This document shows positions 1-7,508 of a stretch of 25,183 nucleotides of DNA, piece by piece (position 1 is the stretch's first letter; each line of letters opens with the position of its first letter). This DNA is from a virus. The notes under the pieces are model-generated. The model was not told the DNA's origin. It saw only the letters and a list, made by a program, of their open reading frames with translations, and searched no databases. The translations under genes were made by a program, and so were the position numbers. The stretch lies in IMG/VR virus record IMGVR_UViG_3300006853_000060, positions 1-25,183 of that record. One strand, 5' to 3'.

Positions 1-201
1 TGGTGGAAGCGTCGTTATGGGATCTGGCGGTTCGATAATGGGGTGTTTACTGAACCGACAATGCTTCTGAGCGCTGACACCGATACCTGGCCGCTCGGAA
101 TGAATGATTCTATAACGGTAATCGAAGGCGATAAGGACATTTATGGCCGGTGCTACATAGGCTTTAGAGGTCACGGTTCTATGTACTGTGATATCGTGTA
201 A
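1..201 (+). CDS. C-terminal end of an unknown protein (partial)
   Basis: An open frame runs from the left edge to a TAA at 199-201 and gives the last 66 residues of a protein whose start lies outside the window. The tail is rich in aromatic residues and glycine (WWKRRYG near the edge, GFRGHGSMYC near the end) and has the alternating look of beta strands; I recognise no family. Its GC content, counted by hand, is about 48%, clearly below the scaffold gene that follows. Portal or terminase is expected upstream of a scaffold gene, but this tail does not look like either, so it may be an extra gene inserted between portal and scaffold. It ends 11 nt before the promoter at 213. Confidence 0.7.
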   Translation, partial: WWKRRYGIWRFDNGVFTEPTMLLSADTDTWPLGMNDSITVIEGDKDIYGRCYIGFRGHGSMYCDIV

Positions 202-212
202 AGGCCGCCTAG

Positions 213-240
213 TTGACACTTTGCGCACCTTCGCTACACT
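213..240 (+). promoter_or_regulatory. sigma70-like promoter for the scaffold/capsid operon
   Basis: A perfect -35 hexamer TTGACA (213-218) is followed after 16 bp by TACACT (235-240), which matches TATAAT at 4 of 6 positions. Transcription would start near 247, giving a leader of about 85 nt before the scaffold ATG at 332. The site lies in the only sizeable intergenic gap of the virion module, which supports it. It implies recognition by host RNA polymerase. No transcription data are available. Confidence 0.6.
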
Positions 241-253
241 GGAACATCGACTT

Positions 254-316
254 GTCGCCGTAAGCGACTGATCCGATTGACGACCGTAAGTCGTCCCCGC
301 CTGGTGGCCGTAAGCC
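254..316 (+). promoter_or_regulatory. array of three CGTAA-loop hairpins in the scaffold leader
   Basis: Three short inverted repeats follow one another and share the same five-base loop CGTAA. The first is GTCGC/GCGAC (254-268), the second GACGAC/GTCGTC (279-295), the third GGC/GCC (306-316, weak, only 3 bp). Loops start at 259, 285 and 309, a spacing of 26 and 24 nt. The stems differ in sequence but stay complementary while the loop does not change, as expected for an RNA element read through its loop. The third hairpin ends 4 nt before the AAGGAG ribosome binding site (320-325 region) of the scaffold gene, so a bound factor could affect translation. Function is inferred only. Confidence 0.55.
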
Positions 317-331
317 CCGAAGGAGAAGTTC

Positions 332-1126
332 ATGAGCGACGTGCACGGAACTGAAGAGGCGCCCGATGTCGAGCAACCCGATTCCACAACCCAAAACGAT
401 ACCGGGACGGACGGAAACGAAGTCAGCACAGAGCTCGACGAGTCCAGCGATGCCGCCGGACAGCCTGACGGACAAGGCGCCGAAGACGTCGACGGACCCG
501 GCGCGGACGGCGTAGACGCCGCCGACGAAGAGCCGGAGCCGAAGCCTACCCGCGGCGCGCAGCGGATCGCGGCGCTTGCGGAGCGGACCAAGGCCGCCGA
601 AGAGCGGGCGGAGCGGGTCGAGCGGCAGCTGGCGGAGCTGACGCGGACCCGGAATGAGCAGCTGACGGAGCAGCAGGAGGCGGAGCGCCTCGCGCTGATG
701 ACGCCGGAAGAGCGGTCGGATTACAAGCTGGAGAAGGCCCGGCGCGAGTTCGACCAGAAACTGGGAATGGCGCATTTTCAGGCGCAGGATCAAGCGGATA
801 AGGTTGCTTTCTCGGCCAAAGTGTCAAGCAACCCCGTGTTCGCGAAGTACGAGTTGGAAGTTGAGCGGAGACTGGCGGAGCTGCGACAGGGCAATCCTTC
901 AAAGGGCATTCCTCCGCAGAACATTCCGCGGATCGAGATGCTCAAGTGGGTTATTGGCGATCGGGCGCTGGCGCAAGCCGGCGCGGGCGCCAAGGCGAAG
1001 GCTAAGGGGGCGGCACGGGTCGCTCAGCAGACGGTGGCTCCCGCGGGGGCCAAGAGTAACGCGGCTTCGCAGCGCGGCCGGCAGCAGGACTCGCCGGAGA
1101 AGCGTCTGGAAGGGGTTCCACTCTAG
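332..1126 (+). CDS. capsid scaffolding protein
   Basis: This 264-residue protein sits directly before the major capsid gene, the usual scaffold position. It shows the typical architecture: a very acidic, low-complexity N-terminus (about residues 1-70, rich in D, E and G), a charged coiled-coil section (about 75-145, heavy in E, R, A and Q), and a basic Ala/Lys-rich tail (about 220-264) that could bind the capsid shell. Scaffolds guide procapsid assembly and leave before or during DNA packaging. The ATG at 332 follows AAGGAG by 6-7 nt. Expression is probably driven by the promoter at 213-240 and may be modulated by the hairpin leader. The assignment rests on position and architecture, as scaffolds diverge too far for sequence recognition. 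Confidence 0.75.
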   Translation: MSDVHGTEEAPDVEQPDSTTQNDTGTDGNEVSTELDESSDAAGQPDGQGAEDVDGPGADGVDAADEEPEPKPTRGAQRIAALAERTKAAEERAERVERQLAELTRTRNEQLTEQQEAERLALMTPEERSDYKLEKARREFDQKLGMAHFQAQDQADKVAFSAKVSSNPVFAKYELEVERRLAELRQGNPSKGIPPQNIPRIEMLKWVIGDRALAQAGAGAKAKAKGAARVAQQTVAPAGAKSNAASQRGRQQDSPEKRLEGVPL

Positions 1127-1131
1127 GGTGT

Positions 1132-1146
1132 CGGCCGTAAAAGCCG
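1132..1146 (+). promoter_or_regulatory. fourth CGTAA-type hairpin, before the major capsid gene
   Basis: CGGC (1132-1135) and GCCG (1143-1146) can pair around a loop CGTAAAA. It belongs to the same family as the three hairpins at 254-316 but has a loop two bases longer. It lies in the 44-nt gap between the scaffold stop (1126) and the capsid start (1171), about 10 nt upstream of the AAGGAG ribosome binding site at 1156-1161. Its presence before both scaffold and capsid genes is the main reason to suspect regulation rather than chance. Confidence 0.45.
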
Positions 1147-1170
1147 TGCCCGTACAAGGAGATGACGAGC

Positions 1171-2514
1171 ATGGCCGTCAATCAGGCGTCCCAGTTTTCT
1201 GCCGATATTGAAGCATATATTGCGGACCAGACCCTCCCCCTGGCCCGTCGGCAGCTGGTGGTATACCAGTTTGGCGATCCTCTCGAGCTTCCCAAAGGCC
1301 GCGGCACCACTTATACCGCATCGCGGTATCAGCGTATCCCGCTACCCTTCGCACCCCTGAGCGAAGGCGTCCCGCCAGTCGGCGAGACGATGACGCTGGA
1401 GCAGGTGTCGGCCACTGCGCTGCAGTGGGGTGACAAGGTGACAATCACCGACGTCGCCGAGCTCACGATCAAGCATCCGCTCTTCAAGAAGGCCACGGAG
1501 CTTGTCGGCCTGCAGGTGGCGGAAACCTTGGAACGCAATACTTTCAACAACTTGCTTGGCGGAACGCAAGTCAATTACGTGAACTCGCGCGGTTCGCGCG
1601 GCGCGCTGATTGCTGGCGACGTCATGAACCCACACGAGGTTACACGGGCCTTCTCCCAGCTCGTGACGCTCGGCGCGCCTCGCTACATGGGCGACGAGAT
1701 GACGGACACCAAGCTGGCGGCGTCCGCCGGCGGCGCCAAGGCGTCGTCCAACCCGCGCACCCAGCCGCACTACGTTGCGGTGCTCCACCCCTTCGTCTCC
1801 AGCGACTTGCAGGAGAACAACACGATCGCGACGGCTTGGAGCCGCTCCGATATCAACCGGCTCTACAACTCGGAAGTCGGGGAGTGGAACAGCATCCGGT
1901 TCTGCGCTTCGAACATGGTGCCGGCGTTCGTCGGCGTTACCGCGATCGAGGGCTCTGCGACCACCGCGGGCTCACTCGCAACCGGCACTTACTACATTCA
2001 GGTCACCGCTTCCGACACGCAGAATCAGTACGAGACGCGCATCTACGGCGTATCGTCCGGCATCTCGGTTACCGGCCCGAACGGTTCCGTTGACGTGATC
2101 CTGCCCAGCGTGTCCGGCTACACTTTCAACGTTTACCTCTCGACCGATACCACGCCGGCCAACCTCGGTCTTTCCACGGCAGGGCCGACGTCGGGGCCGA
2201 TGCAGGGGCAGGCTACGCAGCTCACGGGTGGCCAGACCGTGACGATCACGGCGCTGGGTACGGCGCAGGTGCCGCCGGCGGCGCCGGCCAACGGCGTTAC
2301 CGTCTACCCCACGTTCGTCTTCGGTCGTGGCGCTTACGGGCAGGTCATGCTGGACAACGTGAAGTTCACGTACCTGAAGGAAGCCGACAAGTCCGATCCG
2401 CTCAATCAGCTCCGCGTGGTCGGGTGGAAGTGCTACTACGGCACGCTGATCGAGAACCAGACGTTCTTCATGCGGATCGAATCGACGTCGGCCTTCAACT
2501 CGACCTTCGGGTGA
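1171..2514 (+). CDS. major capsid protein, N4-gp56 family, with an inserted Ig-like domain
   Basis: The 447-residue product forms the icosahedral shell. Family features I recognise are the ETMTLEQVSATALQWG region (72-87), the block ending in ERNTFNNLLGGTQV (121-134), a PHYVAVLHP segment (199-207), and a C-terminal block around YPTFVFGRGAYG (379-390) and DPLNQLRVVGWKCYYG (409-424). Between about 256 and 376 lies an extra Thr/Gly/Ser-rich beta segment that interrupts the family pattern; it resembles Ig/fibronectin-like surface domains found on phage capsids. I prefer the ATG at 1171 over that at 1162, because AAGGAG (1156-1161) abuts 1162 but lies 9 nt before 1171. It follows the fourth hairpin and precedes small head-associated genes. 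Confidence 0.9.
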   Translation: MAVNQASQFSADIEAYIADQTLPLARRQLVVYQFGDPLELPKGRGTTYTASRYQRIPLPFAPLSEGVPPVGETMTLEQVSATALQWGDKVTITDVAELTIKHPLFKKATELVGLQVAETLERNTFNNLLGGTQVNYVNSRGSRGALIAGDVMNPHEVTRAFSQLVTLGAPRYMGDEMTDTKLAASAGGAKASSNPRTQPHYVAVLHPFVSSDLQENNTIATAWSRSDINRLYNSEVGEWNSIRFCASNMVPAFVGVTAIEGSATTAGSLATGTYYIQVTASDTQNQYETRIYGVSSGISVTGPNGSVDVILPSVSGYTFNVYLSTDTTPANLGLSTAGPTSGPMQGQATQLTGGQTVTITALGTAQVPPAAPANGVTVYPTFVFGRGAYGQVMLDNVKFTYLKEADKSDPLNQLRVVGWKCYYGTLIENQTFFMRIESTSAFNSTFG

Positions 2515-2517
2515 TCC

Positions 2518-2808
2518 ATGGCTCTGAAAGCGTTCGGCACCAATGCCACGACCACGCTGACATGCTTGCCGGCTTGGAACCCTGAAACGGCGATCGCGGA
2601 CATTGCCGCGATCGCGGCGCACATCCTCGACGACATCAACCCGGCACACCCCATTGTGCCGGGCGCCTTCGCACAGGGGCGCCTCGTCATTCCGAACCGG
2701 TTGTTCTTGCTTCTGAAGCCCGGCGACACCGTGGCTTATGACTCAACGGGATGGCCCATTCTCGTGAACGCTGCTTCACGCGCTGCCAACTGGACGACGG
2801 CGGCCTAA
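2518..2808 (+). CDS. small head-associated protein, unknown
   Basis: A 96-residue protein begins 3 nt after the capsid stop and is presumably translated from the same mRNA. It starts MALKAFGTNATTTL and carries a hydrophobic stretch with a VIPNRLFLLLKPGDTVAYD segment (about 66-84) that looks like a compact beta fold. Position immediately after the capsid gene fits a decoration, stabilising or head-completion protein, but I recognise no family. The ribosome binding site is weak (GGGTGA near 2510), consistent with coupling to the capsid gene. Confidence 0.65.
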   Translation: MALKAFGTNATTTLTCLPAWNPETAIADIAAIAAHILDDINPAHPIVPGAFAQGRLVIPNRLFLLLKPGDTVAYDSTGWPILVNAASRAANWTTAA

Positions 2809-2821
2809 CCAGGAGATCGCT

Positions 2822-3223
2822 ATGGCACCGCGCGGACGCCCCCCGGGTCGCCCCCGAACCAAGATTGACACATCGATGCTCTCGCCTGAGCGCGTTGAGG
2901 CATTGAAGAAGAAAGCCGCGGAGGCCGTCGCGAAGGAGACGGTTGAGCAGGCGGAAGCGCAACTGCTCGAGCAGTTCGTTCGCGAAGCTCGGCAGATGAC
3001 GGGGATCGACGAGCAGATCCGCACGATCACGCTCGACCTTGCACCGCATTCGGATCGCCTCGTGATCGACAACGTGGTGTATATGCACGGCTCCACCTAC
3101 GAAGTCGGCGAGAGCACGTACCGCTCCATGATGGAGATGATGCAACGAGGCTGGGAGCATCAGTCCGAGATCGACGGAAAGCCTAGGAACTACCACCGCA
3201 AAGCGCGTAATTTGCGCATCTAA
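2822..3223 (+). CDS. unknown protein with AT-hook-like N-terminus
   Basis: This 133-residue protein starts at ATG 2822 behind a clear AGGAG (about 2811-2815). The N-terminus (residues 2-14) is PRGRPPGRPR-like, containing two GRP cores as in AT-hook minor-groove binders. A charged helical section follows (about 20-60), then a segment with LVIDNVVYMHGSTYEVGES (about 80-98) and a basic C-terminus. Similar small proteins are often found just after phage capsid genes, without known role. DNA contact inside the head is one possible reading of the AT-hook-like motif; this is inference. Confidence 0.7.
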   Translation: MAPRGRPPGRPRTKIDTSMLSPERVEALKKKAAEAVAKETVEQAEAQLLEQFVREARQMTGIDEQIRTITLDLAPHSDRLVIDNVVYMHGSTYEVGESTYRSMMEMMQRGWEHQSEIDGKPRNYHRKARNLRI

Positions 3224-3235
3224 ACAGGAGACTTC

Positions 3236-3664
3236 ATGTCTGAAAGTGCGCCGGGAACAGTGCCTGCACTCGGAATTTCGTTGAACTACGCTCTGGGGGA
3301 TGGACGGTCACTCGTGCTTCAAACCCATATCCCGTCCGATCAGATCGGCAAGCCGCTCGACGATACGCTCGACGGTTTGCTCAAAGCAGTGGAGCGCCAG
3401 GCGGCGAAGTTTGAGATCGAGGCCTTGAAGAAGAATCTGGAAGCGAGCGAGCGCCAGCTTCTTCAGACGACTGAGGATTTGAATACGCACGAGTCCAGTG
3501 TGCAAGCGGGATGGGAAGCTTCAAACCGCAAAGGGACGTACAAGGCTACACCGCAGCAAGACGCTGCGACCAGGAACTTCAAGACGACCCAGAAGCGGCT
3601 GATTGACGAGATCGCAAAGATCAACGAGCTGATCAAGGAACGCGAAGCGAAGATCGCAGCATGA
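3236..3664 (+). CDS. coiled-coil protein in the head module
   Basis: The 142-residue product is preceded by AGGAG (about 3225-3229). The first third (about 10-45) looks like a small beta region, and the remainder is strongly helical with heptad-like charged stretches (about 50-80 and 110-142, rich in K, E, L and I). The stop TGA (3662-3664) comes just before the ATG of the adaptor gene at 3666. I recognise no family. Between capsid and head-tail joining genes, a structural or assembly chaperone role is plausible but unproven. Confidence 0.7.
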   Translation: MSESAPGTVPALGISLNYALGDGRSLVLQTHIPSDQIGKPLDDTLDGLLKAVERQAAKFEIEALKKNLEASERQLLQTTEDLNTHESSVQAGWEASNRKGTYKATPQQDAATRNFKTTQKRLIDEIAKINELIKEREAKIAA

Positions 3665-3665
3665 C

Positions 3666-4397
3666 ATGGCTCTTACCGCGGCGCAGATCGTTACACTTGC
3701 TTGCCAGATCGCGAAGTGCCCTGCCTACACTTCGCAAGCTGGGCAGTGGCTGAACGCGATCCTGTCCGATCTCTGCCAGGATTACGACTTCGATATCATT
3801 CGCCTCACGCATAACTTCAACTTCGACACCGCTGCCAGCGGCAACGGCTATGCCGTCGGCAGCGGGCCGAACCTGATGCCGTCGGGCTTCCTGCGTGCAC
3901 ACAGGAACGGCAGCTTCTACATGATCTCGAAGGTGCCTTACACGCTCGTCGGCGTGAAGCAAGAAGAGTTCGACCGCTTCGTGCAGCAGGCCGGGCTCAA
4001 CGCGTTTCCTTCCATGTTTTACGTCGACGTCTCGACGAACCCGGCGGGGCTGTACGTGTGGCCGCCGCCTTCGGGCGCGTTTGCTGCGACGGTGCGCTAC
4101 CAGCCGCAGCAGGCCGACATCACGACGCCGGAGAGCAGCAGCACCGTCCCCTGGTTCCCGAACCAGAACTATCTCATTACGCGCCTCGCTGGCGAGATGA
4201 TGAAGATCACCAACGACGATCGTTGGCAGTCGTTTCTGTCTGCGCAGGATGGCAGCGGCGGCGCCGGTGAGATCCTGAACAAGTACCTCAAGATGAAGGA
4301 CGACCCTGAAACGGCGGTGAAGACGGTTGATCTCGATCGACGCCGCTTCGGCTCTGGCACGGATCGCCTCAAGAACACGAAGCAGATCGGCTGGTGA
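3666..4397 (+). CDS. head-tail adaptor / tail accessory protein
   Basis: A 243-residue protein directly before the tail nozzle gene. The N-terminal half is helical and ends in a segment typical of tail tubular / P22 gp4-like adaptors (WLNAILSDLCQDYDFD, about 28-43). The middle has a beta section with YVWPPPSGAF near 130, and the C-terminal part ends in a helical, basic tail with DLDRRRFGSG. Such proteins join the portal ring to the tail nozzle. The assignment depends on size, the helical N-terminus and position between head genes and the gp10-like protein; individual catalytic residues are not expected. The ATG is only 2 nt after the previous stop, with a weak ribosome binding site, suggesting coupling. 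Confidence 0.6.
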   Translation: MALTAAQIVTLACQIAKCPAYTSQAGQWLNAILSDLCQDYDFDIIRLTHNFNFDTAASGNGYAVGSGPNLMPSGFLRAHRNGSFYMISKVPYTLVGVKQEEFDRFVQQAGLNAFPSMFYVDVSTNPAGLYVWPPPSGAFAATVRYQPQQADITTPESSSTVPWFPNQNYLITRLAGEMMKITNDDRWQSFLSAQDGSGGAGEILNKYLKMKDDPETAVKTVDLDRRRFGSGTDRLKNTKQIGW

Positions 4398-4400
4398 GCG

Positions 4401-6038
4401 ATGGGCCTCCGCCGATCCTTCCCTGTCAAGTTTTCCCCCGTAGGCGTGTGTGACACACTCGACAGCACGGACACGCGTGCCGGCGCAATGGCGCAGCTCG
4501 CGAACCTCATTCCCGATCCCACGTCGCCGAACCTGTTTCAGTGCCGTCCTGCGGCGATCCAGGAAACGGACTTCACGGGGTTCACCACCCCCGGCTTCGT
4601 GTCCTGCCTCCTGATCGTGGGCGACATCGCTTATGGCATGGTCGCGAGCGGCCGCAACGTGGGGCGCGACGAGCCCTTCAGCTACAACCTGCTGACCGGC
4701 GCCTTCGTCACGGTGGGCGGTACGATCAACGCAACTACCACGCCGACGAGTCCTTCCTCGAGCGGCGCCTGGACGCCGCCGACGATGGCGCTCGTGGGTG
4801 TCGAGATCCTGGTCACGCACCCCGGCTATAACGGCGGCGGTGGCGTGTTCTTCGGCTATTTCAACATCAGCGATCCGGCAGCTCCGACGTGGAACGGAGG
4901 CAACATCGGCGCGGGCATCGTATTCACGACGCCGCCGACGGCCGTCGCCAACTTCAACGGTCGCGCCTATTGGGCGGTGAACCCGCCGACGGGTCAGCCG
5001 AGCCTGATCTATTCCGACATTCTCACGGGCCGTGTCGTCACCAACGCGACGCAGGTGCTGACCTTCGACGACAATCTTCCCCTGACCGCACTCGGCAATC
5101 TCGGCGTCGGCGCGGTGCTGACCGGCGGCATCACGCAGTCCCTGATCGTGTTCAAGGGCACGTCGGGCATGGTGCAGGTGACGGGCGACGCCGCGAGCAG
5201 TACTCTCGCGAAGAACAATCTCAGCGTTCCGACCGGCACGCTAGCGCCGAACTCCGTGACTCCGACGCCGAAGGGCTTGGCGTTTGCCTCGCCCGAAGGC
5301 ATGCGGATCATCGATTTTCAGACCAACGTCTCGGACCCGATCGGCCTCGCTGGGTCCGGCATCACGGTGCCCTTCACCTATTCCTCCGTGCCTTCGCGCA
5401 TGGTGGCGACGTGCGGCGGCAGTGTCCTGCGGGTGTCGACGACTAACACCCATGCCGTGGGTTCACCGAATGAGGAGTATTGGTTCGATCTCGCGCGCAA
5501 CCTCTGGACCGGTCCACACTCGTTCGCGGCGTCGCTGATCGAGCCCTACAACAACAGCTTCATCATGACGCCTTTGGGCGTGAACGCGAAGCTGTTCGTG
5601 AGCGACACGGTGCAGTCGTCGACCAGCACTTACACAGAAAACGGCACGCCGCTCACGTTCAGCTACAAGACATCCATGCTGCCGGACACGGACCAGATGG
5701 CGGAGAACGCCATGCTGGAGACGACGCTTTACATGGCACTTGTGGCCGGAGCTGGCGCCGTAGCGTGCTCGGCGCTGGACGAGAACGACACCGTGTTCAA
5801 TTCTGTGAACGTCGCGTTGACGGGCACGGCGTCGATCTGGGGGGCGTTTCTCTGGGGAGCTCCGTCGGTGTGGGGCGGCGTCGCTGGCGCACTCGCGCCG
5901 CGGCAGCTGCAATGGGAAATACCAATCGTGTTCAAGCGCATGTGCATCCTCGCGGTTGGTAACTCCGTTTCCAACTTCAAAATAGGCCGTCTGCACATGC
6001 GCTACGAGCAGCTCGGCTATCTCTTGCAGGTGCCATAA
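4401..6038 (+). CDS. tail nozzle / hub protein, P22 gp10-like
   Basis: The 545-residue protein resembles the large beta-propeller-like structural proteins of short-tailed phages (P22 gp10 type, packaged-DNA stabilisation). The N-terminus (MGLRRSFPVKFSPVGVCDTL) leads into a region with many short, regularly spaced aromatic/glycine strands: IAYGMVASGRNVG, GRAYWAVNPPTG, LIVFKGTSGMVQVTG, EEYWFDLARNLWTGPH. The C-terminus has FSYKTSMLPD (about 418-427) and an end similar to other nozzle proteins (MRYEQLGYLL). It closes the tail channel and anchors fibres. Its TAA overlaps the ATG of the tail fibre gene (TAATG at 6036-6040). Confidence 0.65.
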   Translation: MGLRRSFPVKFSPVGVCDTLDSTDTRAGAMAQLANLIPDPTSPNLFQCRPAAIQETDFTGFTTPGFVSCLLIVGDIAYGMVASGRNVGRDEPFSYNLLTGAFVTVGGTINATTTPTSPSSSGAWTPPTMALVGVEILVTHPGYNGGGGVFFGYFNISDPAAPTWNGGNIGAGIVFTTPPTAVANFNGRAYWAVNPPTGQPSLIYSDILTGRVVTNATQVLTFDDNLPLTALGNLGVGAVLTGGITQSLIVFKGTSGMVQVTGDAASSTLAKNNLSVPTGTLAPNSVTPTPKGLAFASPEGMRIIDFQTNVSDPIGLAGSGITVPFTYSSVPSRMVATCGGSVLRVSTTNTHAVGSPNEEYWFDLARNLWTGPHSFAASLIEPYNNSFIMTPLGVNAKLFVSDTVQSSTSTYTENGTPLTFSYKTSMLPDTDQMAENAMLETTLYMALVAGAGAVACSALDENDTVFNSVNVALTGTASIWGAFLWGAPSVWGGVAGALAPRQLQWEIPIVFKRMCILAVGNSVSNFKIGRLHMRYEQLGYLLQVP

Positions 6039-7456
6039 TGGGTCTTGTTGTCACGCTTCCCTTCACGCTGACGAACGGCACCACGGCTGACGCTTCGCAG
6101 GTGATGGCGAACTACAACGCTCTGGTCACGGCATTCACGCTTGCTGCCGCCGCCGGAGTTAACGCAGACATCACGGCGCTCACCGCGCTGACAACGCCGA
6201 TACCGCCGGCGAGCGGCGGGTCGACCGTCTACGTCGGCGGCACGTCGACGGGCTCCGCCAATGCGCAGGTCGTGGCTTCGCCGGTTCCGATCAGCTTCTC
6301 TCTCAGTGCGGGAAAACGCATCGTCTTCATCGCTGGGTTCACCAATACGGGAGCGACGACGCTCAACGTTAACGCGCAGGGCGCTACTGCCGTATTTCGC
6401 ATGTCGCCTTCCGGGCCGCAGGCGCTCACCGGTGGCGAGATCATCGCGGGCAATATCGTCGAAGCGATCTACGACGGCACGCAGTTCGAACTTATTTCGG
6501 TCCACAATCAGTTCGGAGGCTTCGGACCGCTGACGTCGTTGGCGTCGGCAACGTCAGCCGATCTCGGCACGATTCCCAGCCACAATGTCAACATCACGGG
6601 CACGACGACGATCACGGGGTTCGGCTCAACCGCGAGCACGACGTTCCCGGTTTATAAGGTCAGGTTTGCGGGAGTCCTAACACTCACGAACGGCGCAGCG
6701 TTGCTGCTGCCGGGTAATGCCAACATAACGACAGCTGCGAACGACACGCTGACTGCGCTTTATCTCGGTAGCGGCAACTGGATCGTTACGGAGTACCAGC
6801 GTATCAGCGGCTTGCCGATCGTCGCGTTCACCAACTCCACGCGCCAAGTCTTGCTCTCGGGCACGGCCGCGACGTACACGACGCCGGCGGGTTGCCGGCA
6901 ACTGAGGGTGCGTTTGGTCGGCGGCGGCGGAGGGGGCGGCGCACTTGCAACAAACGCAGGCACGATAGGCGGGGATACGACATTCAACCAGGCGGTCGCG
7001 CCCGTGACCGGAACGGGGGGCTCCGGCGGCGCCACTGCTGCGACGCAAACGGGTGGCGCCGGCGGGACTGGCGGTGCTGCGGGTGCGGGCAGTTCGTTCC
7101 GTATTCCCGGCAGCGACGGCGGTTCCGGAGGGCAGAGCGGTGCAGCGTCCGTCAGCGGTATCGGTGGCCACGGCGGCGTGAGTGCTTTTGGCGGTGCTGG
7201 GCGCGCCGGGACTTCCGGCGCAGCGGGGCAGAACGCCAAGACCAATTCCGGGAGCGGCGGGGGCGGCGCTTCGGGCGGCTCGGCAACTTCGGGCGCTGGC
7301 GGCGGCGGTGCAGGCGAGTACGTGGAGGCAATCTACACTTCGCCGGCTGCGACGTATCAATACACGGTGGGGGCCGGCGGCGCGGGCGGCGCGGCTGGCA
7401 CTCTGGCCGGCGGCAACGGTGCGGCCGGAATCATCATCGTGGACGAGTACTATTGA
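6038..7456 (+). CDS. tail fibre with glycine-rich C-terminal domain
   Basis: The 472-residue protein likely binds the host receptor. The N-terminal part (1-60) probably attaches to the tail. Residues about 95-155 carry a beta module common in phage fibres (TNTGATTLNVNAQG, then EAIYDGTQFELIS), and about 185-255 a second one (NITGTTTITGFGS to GSGNWIVTEYQR). From about 289 (LRVRLVGGGGGGGA) to 465 it is packed with glycine, alanine and serine, as in receptor-binding fibres and adhesins built on polyglycine-II helices. The DNA there is strongly GC-rich and repetitive (about 6900-7420), so slippage or recombination could vary it. The gene overlaps its upstream neighbour by one base. Confidence 0.8.
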   Translation: MGLVVTLPFTLTNGTTADASQVMANYNALVTAFTLAAAAGVNADITALTALTTPIPPASGGSTVYVGGTSTGSANAQVVASPVPISFSLSAGKRIVFIAGFTNTGATTLNVNAQGATAVFRMSPSGPQALTGGEIIAGNIVEAIYDGTQFELISVHNQFGGFGPLTSLASATSADLGTIPSHNVNITGTTTITGFGSTASTTFPVYKVRFAGVLTLTNGAALLLPGNANITTAANDTLTALYLGSGNWIVTEYQRISGLPIVAFTNSTRQVLLSGTAATYTTPAGCRQLRVRLVGGGGGGGALATNAGTIGGDTTFNQAVAPVTGTGGSGGATAATQTGGAGGTGGAAGAGSSFRIPGSDGGSGGQSGAASVSGIGGHGGVSAFGGAGRAGTSGAAGQNAKTNSGSGGGGASGGSATSGAGGGGAGEYVEAIYTSPAATYQYTVGAGGAGGAAGTLAGGNGAAGIIIVDEYY

Positions 7457-7508
7457 TGCTCAGGAACTTAGGTGGTAGCTTTCAACTGAACACACAGGAG
7501 ACATGGCC

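Noticed and set aside
805-828. Leftward TTGACACTTTG, matching 11 bases of the capsid promoter region.
   Set aside because: It lies on the opposite strand inside the scaffold gene, has no -10 and no leftward gene to serve.
3633-4820. Long leftward reading frame (395 codons) opposite the adaptor and nozzle genes; a similar 357-codon one lies at 9024-10097.
   Set aside because: Both are Arg/His-rich shadows of GC-rich genes on the other strand, with no ribosome binding site or recognisable domain.
6903-7420. Repetitive GC-rich DNA as a repeat array or CRISPR-like element.
   Set aside because: It codes in frame for the glycine-rich fibre domain; no regular direct repeats with spacers are present here or elsewhere in the window.
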